NCBI GenBank assembly: GCA_963705885.1
Contig: OY970120.1
Span: 62,001 to 126,000 of the forward strand
Length of the DNA stretch: 64,000 bases
Direction: 5' to 3'
From: MFD01275-c22 sp963705885
GTDB taxonomy: Bacteria > Actinomycetota > Actinomycetes > JACCUZ01
The position numbers and the translations under genes were made by a program. This document shows, piece after piece, positions 8,177 through 15,838 of the stretch; position 1 is the first letter of the stretch, and each line of letters opens with the position of its first letter. The notes beneath the pieces were generated by a model. That model saw nothing but the letters and a program-made list of their open reading frames with translations. It did not search any database and was not told where the DNA came from.

Positions 8177-9109
8177 TCAGGGCAGCGGCGGACCGTCGTC
8201 CAGCAGCGGGGCGCACAGGTCGCCCAGCTCGTCGACGCGGTCGAGGGTCTGCGGCGCCAGGAAGCGCAGGTCCTCGACGCGGCGGCAGGCCGCCACCTCG
8301 TCCCACGTGACCGGCGTGGAGACCCAGTGCAGGGGCCGCGCCCGCAGCGCGTAGGGGGCGACGGTGGTCTTGGCCGCGTTGTTCTGGCTCCAGTCGACGA
8401 ACACCTTGCCGCCGCGCAGGTTCTTGGCCATCCGCGAGACGACGAGCCCGGGGCGCTCCTTCTCCAGACGCTGGGCCAGGTCGCGGGCGTAGGCCGAGGT
8501 GTGCTCGTCCGAGGTCGGCGCGACGGCGGCGCTGACCTGCATCCCCTTGGACCCGCTCGTCTTGGCGACGGGCACCAGCCCGTCGGCCTCGACGAGGTCC
8601 TTGAGCAGCAGCGCCACCTCGGCGCACTCGACCACCGTGGCGGGCGCGCCGGGGTCGAGGTCGAGGACGAGCCGGTCCGACGGGTGCACGCCCCCTCGCG
8701 GTCCGACGGTCCACTGCGGCACGTGCAGCTCGAGGGCGGCCAGGTTGGCAGCCCAGACCAGGGTCGGGAGGTCGCCGACCACCACGTAGTCGAGCGTCTC
8801 GCGGTCCTTGCTGCTCCCCGGTGCGGGCAGCCGGACCGTGCGCACCCAGTCGGGTGTCCCCCGCGGCGCGTTCTTGGCGAAGAAGCCCTGCGCCTCGACG
8901 CCGTCGGGGAAGCGCTGGAAGGACATCGGCCGGTCGGCGATGTGCGGCAGCAGAACCGCGGCGACGCGGGCGTAGTAGTCGACCACCTCACCCTTGGTGA
9001 AGCCGGTCTCCGGGTAGAGCACCTTGTCGAGGTTGGACAGGGACAGCCGACGGCCGTCGACCTCCACCGTCGAGCGCTGGGACTGGGCCACCGCGCCACT
9101 GTGCCCCAT
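8177..9109 (-). CDS. LigD-type polymerase-domain protein (NHEJ primase-polymerase)
   Basis: A 310-residue stand-alone LigD polymerase domain. Such enzymes (archaeo-eukaryotic primase fold) add ribo- or deoxynucleotides at DNA ends in non-homologous end joining and gap filling. Visible features are LSNLDKVLYPETGFTK near residue 20, the catalytic DxD in LVLDLDPG near 130, TSGSKGMQV near 165, and the primer-grip region with KVFVDWSQNN near 230. No ligase or phosphoesterase domain is attached and no Ku gene is in the window. ATG 9109 is chosen because upstream in-frame residues are arginine-rich and unlike the family. Confidence 0.85.
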   Translation of the reverse strand: MGHSGAVAQSQRSTVEVDGRRLSLSNLDKVLYPETGFTKGEVVDYYARVAAVLLPHIADRPMSFQRFPDGVEAQGFFAKNAPRGTPDWVRTVRLPAPGSSKDRETLDYVVVGDLPTLVWAANLAALELHVPQWTVGPRGGVHPSDRLVLDLDPGAPATVVECAEVALLLKDLVEADGLVPVAKTSGSKGMQVSAAVAPTSDEHTSAYARDLAQRLEKERPGLVVSRMAKNLRGGKVFVDWSQNNAAKTTVAPYALRARPLHWVSTPVTWDEVAACRRVEDLRFLAPQTLDRVDELGDLCAPLLDDGPPLP

Positions 9110-9157
9110 CCGCCGGGTCGCACGCGTCCGGGCCCGGCTGCGTGTCGGCGCACAGCG

Positions 9158-9193
9158 AGGGGCCCCGACCGCTGGTACGCGGTCGGGGCCCCT
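9158..9193 (-). terminator. Hairpin terminator after the whiB7 transcription unit
   Basis: Perfect 15-bp inverted repeat, AGGGGCCCCGACCGC at 9158-9172 and its complement at 9179-9193, with a TGGTAC loop. It lies between the end of the small basic gene downstream of whiB7 and the start of the LigD-type gene on the same strand. It should stop the whiB7 transcript from entering the polymerase gene. Confidence 0.8.
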
Positions 9194-9234
9194 TGTGCTG
9201 CGCCCCCCGGTCGGCTGGGCCGACCGGGCTGCCG

Positions 9235-9405
9235 TCACTGGGTGACGGCGAGCGCGAGGAGACGGCGGGCCCGCAGCGTGGCCTTCTCCGCCCGGCGCGC
9301 CGCCCGGTGGGCTGCGACCAGGCGCTGCGCACGCCGGCGGCGTACGGCCTCCTCGAGGAGCTGTGCCGTATGGGCACGAGCCATCTCTTCATGCATGAGC
9401 AACAT
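9235..9405 (-). CDS. 56-residue basic helical protein downstream of whiB7
   Basis: Starts at ATG 9405 with AGGAG seven bases upstream. The product begins MLLMHEEMARAHTAQ and continues as a single arginine/alanine-rich amphipathic helix with clusters such as RRRRAQR and RAARRAEK. There are no cysteines or signal sequence. It is the second gene of the whiB7 unit, about 100 bases after whiB7 and before the terminator, so it should be induced with whiB7. Function is unknown; a nucleic-acid- or ribosome-binding microprotein is only a guess from charge. A longer in-frame start exists near 9498, but without a comparable ribosome binding site. Confidence 0.6.
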   Translation of the reverse strand: MLLMHEEMARAHTAQLLEEAVRRRRAQRLVAAHRAARRAEKATLRARRLLALAVTQ

Positions 9406-9506
9406 CTCGGTACTCCTGTTCAGGATGTGTGTCTGGTGGTCGGGCGAGGTCGGGCTGACCTCGCCCTCGCCGGCGGTGAGGCCGGTCGGGGCGGTCATCC
9501 GCGCGG

Positions 9507-9848
9507 TCACGCGGCGACCTCGGTCTTGCGGGGACGGCCTCGCGGACGCTTGCGCGGGACCACGACTCCCTGGACGAACCACTGGCCGCCCCAGACGCCC
9601 CACGGCTCACGGCGCTCGAGAGCACCGTTGAGGCAGTCCTGGCGGGCGGGGCAGGTCGCGCAGAGGGTCTTCGCGTACTCGACGTCGGCGGGCGACTCGG
9701 CGAAGAACAGCTCCGGGTCGTTGACCCGGCACGGCAGCTGCTCGGCGGCGACGCGCTCGGTGAGGGCCGACAGTCCGGTCAGTGCCGTCAGGGACGCGAC
9801 GGGGTCACCGGTGGCGGTGGTCTCACGGTCGAGAGTTGCGATCTGCAT
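9507..9848 (-). CDS. whiB7: WhiB7 Fe-S transcriptional regulator of antibiotic resistance
   Basis: A 113-residue Wbl protein. Four cysteines in the WhiB pattern (LPCRVND near residue 39, then CATCPARQDC near 61-70) ligate a [4Fe-4S] cluster. WGVWGGQW provides the G(V/I)WGG turn, and the C-terminal RGRPRK is the AT-hook that separates WhiB7 from other Wbl proteins. WhiB7 binds the primary sigma factor and activates promoters with A/T-rich sequence upstream of the -35 element, inducing drug efflux, ribosome protection and its own gene. GGAGGTG lies seven bases before ATG 9848. The gene sits behind a leader of about 450 bases with its own promoter, leader ORF and terminator. Its position between an ABC1 kinase and uvrD2 matches M. 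tuberculosis. Confidence 0.95.
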   Translation of the reverse strand: MQIATLDRETTATGDPVASLTALTGLSALTERVAAEQLPCRVNDPELFFAESPADVEYAKTLCATCPARQDCLNGALERREPWGVWGGQWFVQGVVVPRKRPRGRPRKTEVAA

Positions 9849-9958
9849 GGGGTGTCACCTCCATGTCTTCCTTCTCGGGTCCGGTCGGCGGGTGGCCGGC
9901 CGGGTGGGCGGGGGTGTCGGGTGCCGGTCCTCGTGGGTCCGGCGCGGGCGGAGGAACG

Positions 9959-9994
9959 AAAAAGACCGCGGATCCCGGGTGTCGGGTTCCGCGG
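9959..9994 (-). terminator. Intrinsic terminator (attenuator) in the whiB7 leader
   Basis: On the minus strand the stem CCGCGGAACCCG, a five-base loop ACACC, and CGGGATCCGCGG (9994 to 9966) form a 12-bp hairpin with one A-A mismatch. It is followed at once by TCTTTTT (9965-9959). This is a textbook Rho-independent terminator, unusual in so GC-rich a genome. It lies 31 bases after the leader ORF stop and about 110 bases before whiB7, so it can abort whiB7 transcription early. Confidence 0.88.
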
Positions 9995-10025
9995 CCTTGG
10001 AGGTGCCGGTGGGTACGAGAGATAC

Positions 10026-10247
10026 CTATACCGGTGGGCTCCAGGTGCGGATCCCCGCGAAACCGTCGAACACGACGACATCGCTGATCGGGAGCAGAGC
10101 GGTGGCCTGGGTGACGGGCGCGACGGTGCGCGTGCGCATGGCAGCGGGCACACCTGTCCCCTGGCCGTACGTCCCGGTGGGCGCAGTGCGGTGGCTGACC
10201 ACGAGCAGGGCGCACGGGGACGTCGTCCACGTCTTGGTGATCTCCAT
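10026..10247 (-). CDS. Leader ORF (73 codons) upstream of whiB7
   Basis: Starts at ATG 10247 behind a very strong AGGAGGTG at 10253-10260, and ends at TAG 10026-10028. The peptide begins MEITKTWTTSPCALLVVSHR and ends GIRTWSPPV; it has no recognised domain. Position and strength of the start suggest a sensor ORF: translation speed through it would decide folding of the downstream attenuator, as known for mycobacterial whiB7 and Streptomyces wblC leaders. At 73 codons it seems long for such an ORF. Its final codons contain a sequence resembling one arm of the terminator, which links its translation to the switch. Confidence 0.8.
   Translation of the reverse strand: MEITKTWTTSPCALLVVSHRTAPTGTYGQGTGVPAAMRTRTVAPVTQATALLPISDVVVFDGFAGIRTWSPPV
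10047..10058 (-). promoter_or_regulatory. Candidate antiterminator segment within the leader ORF
   Basis: Minus-strand GCGGGGATCCGC (10058-10047) mimics the 3' arm of the whiB7 attenuator (CGGGATCCGCGG). It can pair with the 5' arm (UCCGC with GCGGA, then GGG with CCC across the same A-A mismatch). It lies within the last ten codons of the leader ORF. A ribosome finishing the ORF would mask it and allow termination; a stall further upstream would expose it and block termination. Pairing was judged by eye. Confidence 0.5.
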
Positions 10248-10308
10248 CGTGGTCACCTCCTGCTCTGCTCTCGTCCGGGCGCGTGCGGTCTGCTGACCGA
10301 GCGACAGC

Positions 10309-10347
10309 AGACTAGAGGCGGTCGCGGTCAGGTGCAATACATTTTTT
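10309..10347 (-). promoter_or_regulatory. whiB7 promoter with WhiB7-type A/T element
   Basis: On the minus strand a -35 TTGCAC (10337-10332) is followed after exactly 17 bases by a -10 TAGTCT (10314-10309). Immediately upstream of the -35 is the A/T-rich AAAAAATGTA (10347-10338). This is the arrangement of WhiB7-dependent promoters, where the AT-hook contacts the A/T stretch next to the -35, so whiB7 is likely autoregulated. Transcription should begin near 10302. The promoter begins 10 bases after the uvrD2 stop codon. Confidence 0.85.
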
Positions 10348-10356
10348 GACTGCTGT

Positions 10357-12459
10357 CTAGAAGTCGTCCGAAGCATCCCGGTTCGTCGCGCTCGGCGGCG
10401 TCTCTCCGGCGCAGATCGCGAGCACGTCGGCGCCGTAGCGGTCGAGCTTGGTGCGCCCCACACCGGACACCGCCAGGAGCTGGGCGTCGCTGGTGGGCAC
10501 GACCTCGGCCAGCGCGGTGAGGGTCGCGTCGGTGAAGACCACGTAGGCCGGGACGGACTGCTCCCGGGCCTGCTCCGCGCGCCACTCGCGCAGCCGCTCG
10601 AAGAGGTCCTCGTCGTAGGAGGAGGGGCAGTCCTCGCAGCGGCCGAGCTTGCGGGCCACGGGCGCGGTCAGCGGGCTGCCGCAGACCCGGCAGGCCGCGG
10701 GCCCGCGGCGGCGCGCCGAGCGCTTGCCGGGTCCCGCGACGGCGGCGCGTCCGGGGAGCAGGCCGTCGAGGAAGCGCGAGGGCCGACGCCCGGCGCGGCC
10801 ACCCGGCGACCGCGCGAGCGCCCAGGAGACGGCCAGGTGCACGCGGGCACGCGTCACGCCGACGTAGAGCAGCCGGCGCTCCTCCTCGACCTGGTCGGGG
10901 GTCTCGGCGTAGGTGATCGGCACCATGCCGTCGGTGACGCCGACGACGAAGACGGCGTCCCACTCCAGCCCCTTGGCGGCGTGCAGCGAGGCCAGCGTCA
11001 CGCCGTCGACCACCGGGGCGTGCTGCGCCTCGGCGCGCTCGTCGAGCTCGGCGACGAAGTCGGCCAGCGTCGCGTCACCGCGAGCCACCGCGAGGTCGTC
11101 GGCGAGGCGGACCAGCGCCGCCAGCGACTCCCAGCGGTCGCGGACGGCGCCGGCGCCCTCGGGCGGCGTCGTGGACCAGCCGCCGCCGGAGAGCACGCCC
11201 CGCACCGCGGCCGGCAGGTCGTCGACCCCGTCGGCCGCGCGGGCCGCGCCCCGCAGCAGCAGCCGCGCCTCGCGGACCTCGGAGCGGTCGAAGAACCGTT
11301 CACCGCCCCGCAGCACGTAGGGGATGCCGGCGTCGGCGAGCGCCTGCTCGTAGGTCTCGCTCTGGCCGTTGGTGCGGAAGAGCACGGCCACCTCGCCAGC
11401 CGTCGTGCCCGCGGCGACCAGCGCCTTGATGCGGCCCGCGACCCAGCGCGCCTCGGCGGGCTCGTCGGGCAGCTCGCGCAGCTCGGGGGCCGGGCCGGCG
11501 GGTCGCTGCGCCACGAGCTCGAGCCGGCCGTGCCGCCCGGCCGGCGCACCGGCCACGATGCGGTTGGCGAGCTCGACCACCTGCGGGGTGGAGCGGTAGT
11601 CGCGGACGAGCCGGACCTCCCGCGCGCCGTCGTGGCGCCCGCGGAACCCGAGGAGGAAGTCCGGGGAGGCGCCGGCGAAGGTGTAGATGGTCTGGTGCGG
11701 GTCACCGACGACGCACACCTCGTCGCGGCCACCGAGCCACTGGTCGAGCAGGGCCTGCTGCAGCGGGCTCACGTCCTGGTACTCGTCGACCACCAGGTGG
11801 TGGTACTGCCCGTGCACGGCGTCGGCGACCTGCCGGTGCTCGGCGATCAGCCCGACGGTGTAGAGCAGGACGTCCTCGAAGTCGATGACGTGGCGGTCGC
11901 GCTTGACCTGGTCGTAGGTGGACAGCAGCCGCACGACCATGGCCGGGTCGAGCCCGGCGGGGGCGCTGCGCCCCACCTTCGCGGCGGCAGCGGGGTAGTC
12001 GTCGCGGTCGGTCATCGTCACCTTGACCCACTCGACCTCGCCGGCCAGGTCGCGCACGGTCGCGCGGTCGGTGGCAAGGCGCAGCCGGCCCGCGGCCTCG
12101 GCGACGAGCGAGGCCTTGTGCTCGACCAGCGGGGGCAGCTCGCCGCCGACGTGGCGCGGCCAGAAGTAGCGCAGCTGGCGCAGCGCCGCGGCGTGGAAGG
12201 TGCGCGCCTGCACGCCCGAGGCCCCGAGTGTGCGCAGCCGGGTGCGCAGCTCGCCGGCCGCACGGGCGGTGAACGTCACCGCGAGCACCCGCTGGGGCAC
12301 GTAGACGCCGGTGCTCACGCCGTACGCGATCCGGGCCGTGATCGCGCGGGTCTTGCCCGTCCCGGCGCCGGCCAGCACGCACAGCGGGCCCTGCAGCGTC
12401 GTGGCGACCTCACGCTGCTCGGGGTCGAGCATCTCCAGCAGCGCGTCGGCGTCGGGCAC
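10357..12459 (-). CDS. uvrD2: UvrD2-type superfamily 1 DNA helicase
   Basis: A 700-residue SF1A helicase that unwinds DNA 3' to 5' in repair and replication. Seen in order: Walker A AGAGTGKT near residue 32, motif II VVDEYQDVS near 235, VVGDPHQTIYTFAGA near 262, motif IV-VI elements LHAAKGLEWD near 490 and YVGVTRAR near 535. Next comes a tetracysteine module (CRVCGS then CEDCP, about 590-615) and a C-terminal HRDC domain (about 630-690). HRDC plus tetracysteine define UvrD2, essential in M. tuberculosis, where the gene has the same neighbours. GTG 12459 is the first good start before EMLDPEQRE. The frame stays open far upstream, but only by GC bias. Confidence 0.93.
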   Translation of the reverse strand: MPDADALLEMLDPEQREVATTLQGPLCVLAGAGTGKTRAITARIAYGVSTGVYVPQRVLAVTFTARAAGELRTRLRTLGASGVQARTFHAAALRQLRYFWPRHVGGELPPLVEHKASLVAEAAGRLRLATDRATVRDLAGEVEWVKVTMTDRDDYPAAAAKVGRSAPAGLDPAMVVRLLSTYDQVKRDRHVIDFEDVLLYTVGLIAEHRQVADAVHGQYHHLVVDEYQDVSPLQQALLDQWLGGRDEVCVVGDPHQTIYTFAGASPDFLLGFRGRHDGAREVRLVRDYRSTPQVVELANRIVAGAPAGRHGRLELVAQRPAGPAPELRELPDEPAEARWVAGRIKALVAAGTTAGEVAVLFRTNGQSETYEQALADAGIPYVLRGGERFFDRSEVREARLLLRGAARAADGVDDLPAAVRGVLSGGGWSTTPPEGAGAVRDRWESLAALVRLADDLAVARGDATLADFVAELDERAEAQHAPVVDGVTLASLHAAKGLEWDAVFVVGVTDGMVPITYAETPDQVEEERRLLYVGVTRARVHLAVSWALARSPGGRAGRRPSRFLDGLLPGRAAVAGPGKRSARRRGPAACRVCGSPLTAPVARKLGRCEDCPSSYDEDLFERLREWRAEQAREQSVPAYVVFTDATLTALAEVVPTSDAQLLAVSGVGRTKLDRYGADVLAICAGETPPSATNRDASDDF

Positions 12460-12585
12460 CCGCTCATCCTCGCAGCCCCGCCGGACACGGCGTCGCGGGG
12501 AAGGGACGGGGCGCCGGGAGGGGTTGTCGATCCATGTGCAGGGGCATACGCCCTCCAGGACGACCTGTCGCCGAGAGGACATCGA

Positions 12586-12828
12586 GTGCCGAGCCACGTG
12601 ACCATGTACAGCACGGTCTGGTGCGGCTACTGCCGCAGGCTGAGGTCGCAGATGGACCGCGAGGGCATCGACTACCGCGTCGTGGACATCGAGGACGACG
12701 TCGAGGCGGCCGAGCTCGTGATGGCGGTCAACGGCGGCATGCAGACCGTCCCGACCCTCGTCTTCCCCGACGGGTCGGCGCTCACGAACCCCACGCTCGC
12801 GCAGGTGAAGGCGCGGCTCGTGGCCTGA
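12586..12828 (+). CDS. mrx1: Mycoredoxin (glutaredoxin-like)
   Basis: An 80-residue thioredoxin-fold oxidoreductase with active site CGYC at residues 13-16, the TVPT cis-proline motif near 55 and the GLTNP-like ALTNPT turn. Mycoredoxin reduces mycothiol mixed disulfides and takes electrons from mycothiol, the actinobacterial glutathione substitute. It is divergent from uvrD2, as in M. tuberculosis (Rv3198A next to uvrD2). GTG 12586 has GAGAGGA upstream; a Met lies seven codons in, but the conserved N-terminal beta strand begins before it. Confidence 0.9.
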   Translation: MPSHVTMYSTVWCGYCRRLRSQMDREGIDYRVVDIEDDVEAAELVMAVNGGMQTVPTLVFPDGSALTNPTLAQVKARLVA

Positions 12829-12842
12829 CGTCGCGACCCCGC

Positions 12843-13463
12843 TCAGGCCAGGTCGAGGACCCAGCGGCCGCGCTCGCTGCGGAAGCCGTACTTGTCGTAG
12901 TAGGGCGCCACCATGTCCGGCGGTGAGACGACCTGGCGGAACCCGCGGTCGCGGAAGAGCCCGCTGCGGCGGTAGACGAACTCCCCGGGCGTGAAGTCCC
13001 GGAAGCGCGGGGTCACGTAGTCGACCTCGACCTGCGCCACGCCCTCCCCGGCGTCGCGCACCAGCACGACCCCGACCGTCTCGTCGCCCTTCTCGACGAG
13101 GAACGCGGCGCGGTCCTCGGGTGAGGGCTTCGCCCAGTCGGCGGCCGGGAAGTGGCGGCGGATGTCGTCCCCGTGGACCCGCAGGAAGTGCTGGAGGTAG
13201 GCGTCGGTGAGCCCGACCTCGAGGACGTCGTAGGCCGTGTCGTCGTGACGGTCGAGCAGGAGCCGCCTGATGAAGAACAGGTTGATGCCGGCGAGCACGA
13301 CGTTCATCGCCACCATCGGCCAGACCTCGATGAGCGCGTTGAACAGCACGAGCAGCAGCGAGGCCACCGTGTTCAGCACGCGGAAGCGCAGGATGCGCGA
13401 CTGGAGCAGCGAGAAGACGAGCAGCGCGGAGCCGACCCATCCGAGGGCGTCCAGCCAGTCCAT
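12843..13463 (-). CDS. Membrane protein: YgjV-like N-terminus with a GNAT-like C-terminus
   Basis: A 206-residue protein. Residues 5-65 form three hydrophobic segments (WVGSALLVFSLL; VASLLLVLFNALI; MVAMNVVLAGINLFFI), resembling the YgjV inner-membrane family. Residues from about 80 on are soluble, with LVEKGDETVGVVLVR, VEVDYVTPRFRDF and a final PYYDKYGFR, which resemble an acetyltransferase (GNAT) fold and its typical C-terminal end. Function is unknown. It lies between mycoredoxin (convergent) and nudC (same strand, 11 bases away) and may be co-transcribed with nudC. Confidence 0.6.
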   Translation of the reverse strand: MDWLDALGWVGSALLVFSLLQSRILRFRVLNTVASLLLVLFNALIEVWPMVAMNVVLAGINLFFIRRLLLDRHDDTAYDVLEVGLTDAYLQHFLRVHGDDIRRHFPAADWAKPSPEDRAAFLVEKGDETVGVVLVRDAGEGVAQVEVDYVTPRFRDFTPGEFVYRRSGLFRDRGFRQVVSPPDMVAPYYDKYGFRSERGRWVLDLA

Positions 13464-13474
13464 GGCCGAGGAGG

Positions 13475-14377
13475 CTACGCGTCGGCGTTGTGGGGCAGCT
13501 CGCCGCCGTACCAGTGCTCGATGAGCCGGCGCGAGATCGAGATCGACGGCGAGACGTGCAGCCGGCCGGTGCCGATGTCCTCGAGCATCGACTCGCGCGT
13601 GTACCAGCGCGCCTCGGCGATCTCGCCGTCGTGGCGCACGACGTCGATCGTCTCCGCGAGCGCGGTGAAGCCCAGCATCAGGCTCGAGGGGAACGGCCAC
13701 GGCTGGCTCCCGAGGTAGGTCACCCGGCCGACCCGCAGGCCGACCTCCTCGGCGACCTCGCGGCGGACGGCCGACTCCAGCGACTCCCCCGGCTCGACGA
13801 ACCCGGCCAGCGTCGAGAACCTGCCCTCCGGCCAGGTGGCCTGCCGGCCCAGCAGCAGCCGGTCGTCGGCGTCGACGACCGCCATGATCACTGCCGGGTC
13901 GGTGCGCGGGTAGTGCTCGCTGGCGTCGACGCCGCAGCGGCGCAGGTGACCGGCGGCCTCCGGCCGGGTCGGCGAGCCGCAGCGTGGGCAGTGGGTGTGC
14001 GTCGCGTGCCAGTTCGCCAGGGACACGGCGTGCACGACGAGGCCGGCGTCGCGGTCGCCGAGCAGGGCGCCGATCTGGCGCAGCCCGCGGTAGGTCCCGC
14101 CGTCCGGCGCGTCGAGCGTCACCGCGAAGTACGCGGTGCCCTCGTCGTCGAGGCCGAGGAAGAACCGGCGCTCCGGCGGTGCGTCGTCGGGGCGGACGCC
14201 GAGGTCGAGCACCGGAGGGTCGCCGAGCACCGCGACGGTGTCGCCCGAGAGCCGCAGGACCCGCGTGCCCGCGAGGTCGTACGTCCGCGTGAGCCATGCG
14301 TCGTCGGCCCGGCGGTCGGCGGACCGGTCGACCACGGCGCGGGAGAGGGCCAGGTCGGGAAGTGCCTCGGTGCTCAC
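13475..14377 (-). CDS. nudC: NAD+ diphosphatase NudC
   Basis: A 300-residue NUDIX enzyme that hydrolyses NADH to NMNH and AMP and, in some bacteria, removes NAD caps from RNA. A zinc ribbon begins at HCPRCGS near residue 130, with a second Cys pair partner at RRCGVDASEHYPR. The NUDIX box GFVEPGES...REVAEEVGL spans about 190-215. SQPWPFPSSLMLGF near 225 is the signature of NADH pyrophosphatases. GTG 14377 overlaps the TGA of the M20 gene upstream (GTGA), so the two are translationally coupled. M. tuberculosis nudC has the same position beside uvrD2. Confidence 0.92.
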   Translation of the reverse strand: MSTEALPDLALSRAVVDRSADRRADDAWLTRTYDLAGTRVLRLSGDTVAVLGDPPVLDLGVRPDDAPPERRFFLGLDDEGTAYFAVTLDAPDGGTYRGLRQIGALLGDRDAGLVVHAVSLANWHATHTHCPRCGSPTRPEAAGHLRRCGVDASEHYPRTDPAVIMAVVDADDRLLLGRQATWPEGRFSTLAGFVEPGESLESAVRREVAEEVGLRVGRVTYLGSQPWPFPSSLMLGFTALAETIDVVRHDGEIAEARWYTRESMLEDIGTGRLHVSPSISISRRLIEHWYGGELPHNADA

Positions 14378-15786
14378 CGGCCGAGGGCCCCGGGCAGGTC
14401 GTTCCACAGGTGGGCGACCGCCTCGGCTCCCTTGAGCAGCAACGGGATCTCGACCTTCTCGTTCGGGGCGTGCCAGCCGTCGTCGGGCAGGCTGACGCCG
14501 AGGAACACGACCGGCGCACCGAGGACGTCCTGCAGGTCAGCCTCCGGGCCGGAGCCGCCCTCGCGGGTGTAGAGGACCTCGGTGCCGAACGCCGTCGACA
14601 TCGCGCGGGTCACGGCCTCGAGCGCCGGGTGGTCGAGCGGGGTCAGGCAGGCGCTCACCCCGTCGCCGTACCAGTGCAGGTCCCACCCCATCCCGTCGGG
14701 GACGACGCGCTCCAGCCAGGCGCGCACCTTGGCCTGCACGTCCAGCGGGTCCTGCCCAGCGACGAGCCGGAAGGACACCTTGGCCGACGCCTCCGCCGGC
14801 ACGATCGTCTTGTGGCCGGCGCCTGTGTAGCCGCCCCAGATCCCGTTCACCTCGGCCGTCGGGCGGGCCCAGACGCGTTCCAGTGTCGTGTAGCCCGCCT
14901 CGCCGTGCGTGACCGTGCTGCGGGCGTTGGCCAGCCACCCCTGCTCGTCGAAGGGCAGCTCGGCGATCAGCGCGCGCTCCTCGTCGGAGAGCTCGGTCAC
15001 GCCGTCGTAGAACCCGTCGACGGTCACCCGCCCCTCGTCGTCGTGCAGCGAGCCGAGCAACCGGCACAGCTCGGTGAGCGGGTTGCGGATCGCGCCACCG
15101 AAGGACCCCGAGTGCACGTCGCCGGCCGGGCCGCGCAGGTCGAGCTGGCCGTCGACCATCCCCCGCATGCCGGTGCAGACCGTCGGGGTCTCGCGCGACC
15201 ACATGCCGGTGTCGGACACGACGACGACGTCGCAGCGCAGCCGGTCGCGGTTCTCGCGCAGCAGGTCGGGGAAGTGCGGCGAGCCCGACTCCTCCTCGCC
15301 CTCGACGACGACCTTGAGGTTGACGGCCGGGCTCGTGCGACCGGTGGCCGCGAGATGGGCGCGCACGCCGAGCGTGTGGAAGAGGACCTGGCCCTTGTCG
15401 TCCGCGGCGCCGCGCGCGTGCAGGCGGTCACCGACGACGGTCGGCTCGAACGGAGGGTGCTCCCACAGGTCCAGGGGCGTGACCGGCTGCACGTCGTGGT
15501 GGCCGTAGACCAGTGCCGTCGGCGCTTCCGGGTCGTCGCTGGGCCACTCGGCGAAGACGGCCGGCAGGCCCGCCGTCTCCCAGACCTCGACCGTGGGGAA
15601 ACCGGTGCGGCGCAGCACGTCGGCGAGATGGTCGGCGGAGCGGCGTACGTCCTCGTGGTGCGCCGGGTCGCCGGATACCGATGGGATCCGCAGCCACTCG
15701 ACGAGGTCCGCGACGAAGGCGGCCGAGCCGTCGGTGACCGCGCCGCGCACCGCGTCGACCACGCCGGCGTCGTCGTTCGCACTCAT
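14374..15786 (-). CDS. M20-family dipeptidase
   Basis: A 470-residue M20 dipeptidase of the carnosinase/CNDP-like group, which hydrolyses dipeptides with two metal ions. Visible ligands are YGHHDVQP near residue 95, GAADDKGQ near 129 (bridging Asp), catalytic EGEEESGS near 163, SDTG near 192 and a late His in WHAPNEK near 440. The inserted domain (about 210-370) is longer than in the M20 enzyme at 1658-2926, so the two are not recent copies. Its stop overlaps the nudC start. A role in recycling peptides is likely but not shown by context. Confidence 0.85.
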   Translation of the reverse strand: MSANDDAGVVDAVRGAVTDGSAAFVADLVEWLRIPSVSGDPAHHEDVRRSADHLADVLRRTGFPTVEVWETAGLPAVFAEWPSDDPEAPTALVYGHHDVQPVTPLDLWEHPPFEPTVVGDRLHARGAADDKGQVLFHTLGVRAHLAATGRTSPAVNLKVVVEGEEESGSPHFPDLLRENRDRLRCDVVVVSDTGMWSRETPTVCTGMRGMVDGQLDLRGPAGDVHSGSFGGAIRNPLTELCRLLGSLHDDEGRVTVDGFYDGVTELSDEERALIAELPFDEQGWLANARSTVTHGEAGYTTLERVWARPTAEVNGIWGGYTGAGHKTIVPAEASAKVSFRLVAGQDPLDVQAKVRAWLERVVPDGMGWDLHWYGDGVSACLTPLDHPALEAVTRAMSTAFGTEVLYTREGGSGPEADLQDVLGAPVVFLGVSLPDDGWHAPNEKVEIPLLLKGAEAVAHLWNDLPGALGR

Positions 15787-15838
15787 GGGACCGAACCCTA
15801 GGCGGTCCGGATCGGCGGCCTCGACTAGCGTCGGACCG

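Noticed and set aside
12460..13440. Open extension upstream of uvrD2 giving a 1,027-residue frame
   Set aside because: The extension lies antisense to mycoredoxin and in another frame of the YgjV-like gene; helicase homology starts only at GTG 12459.
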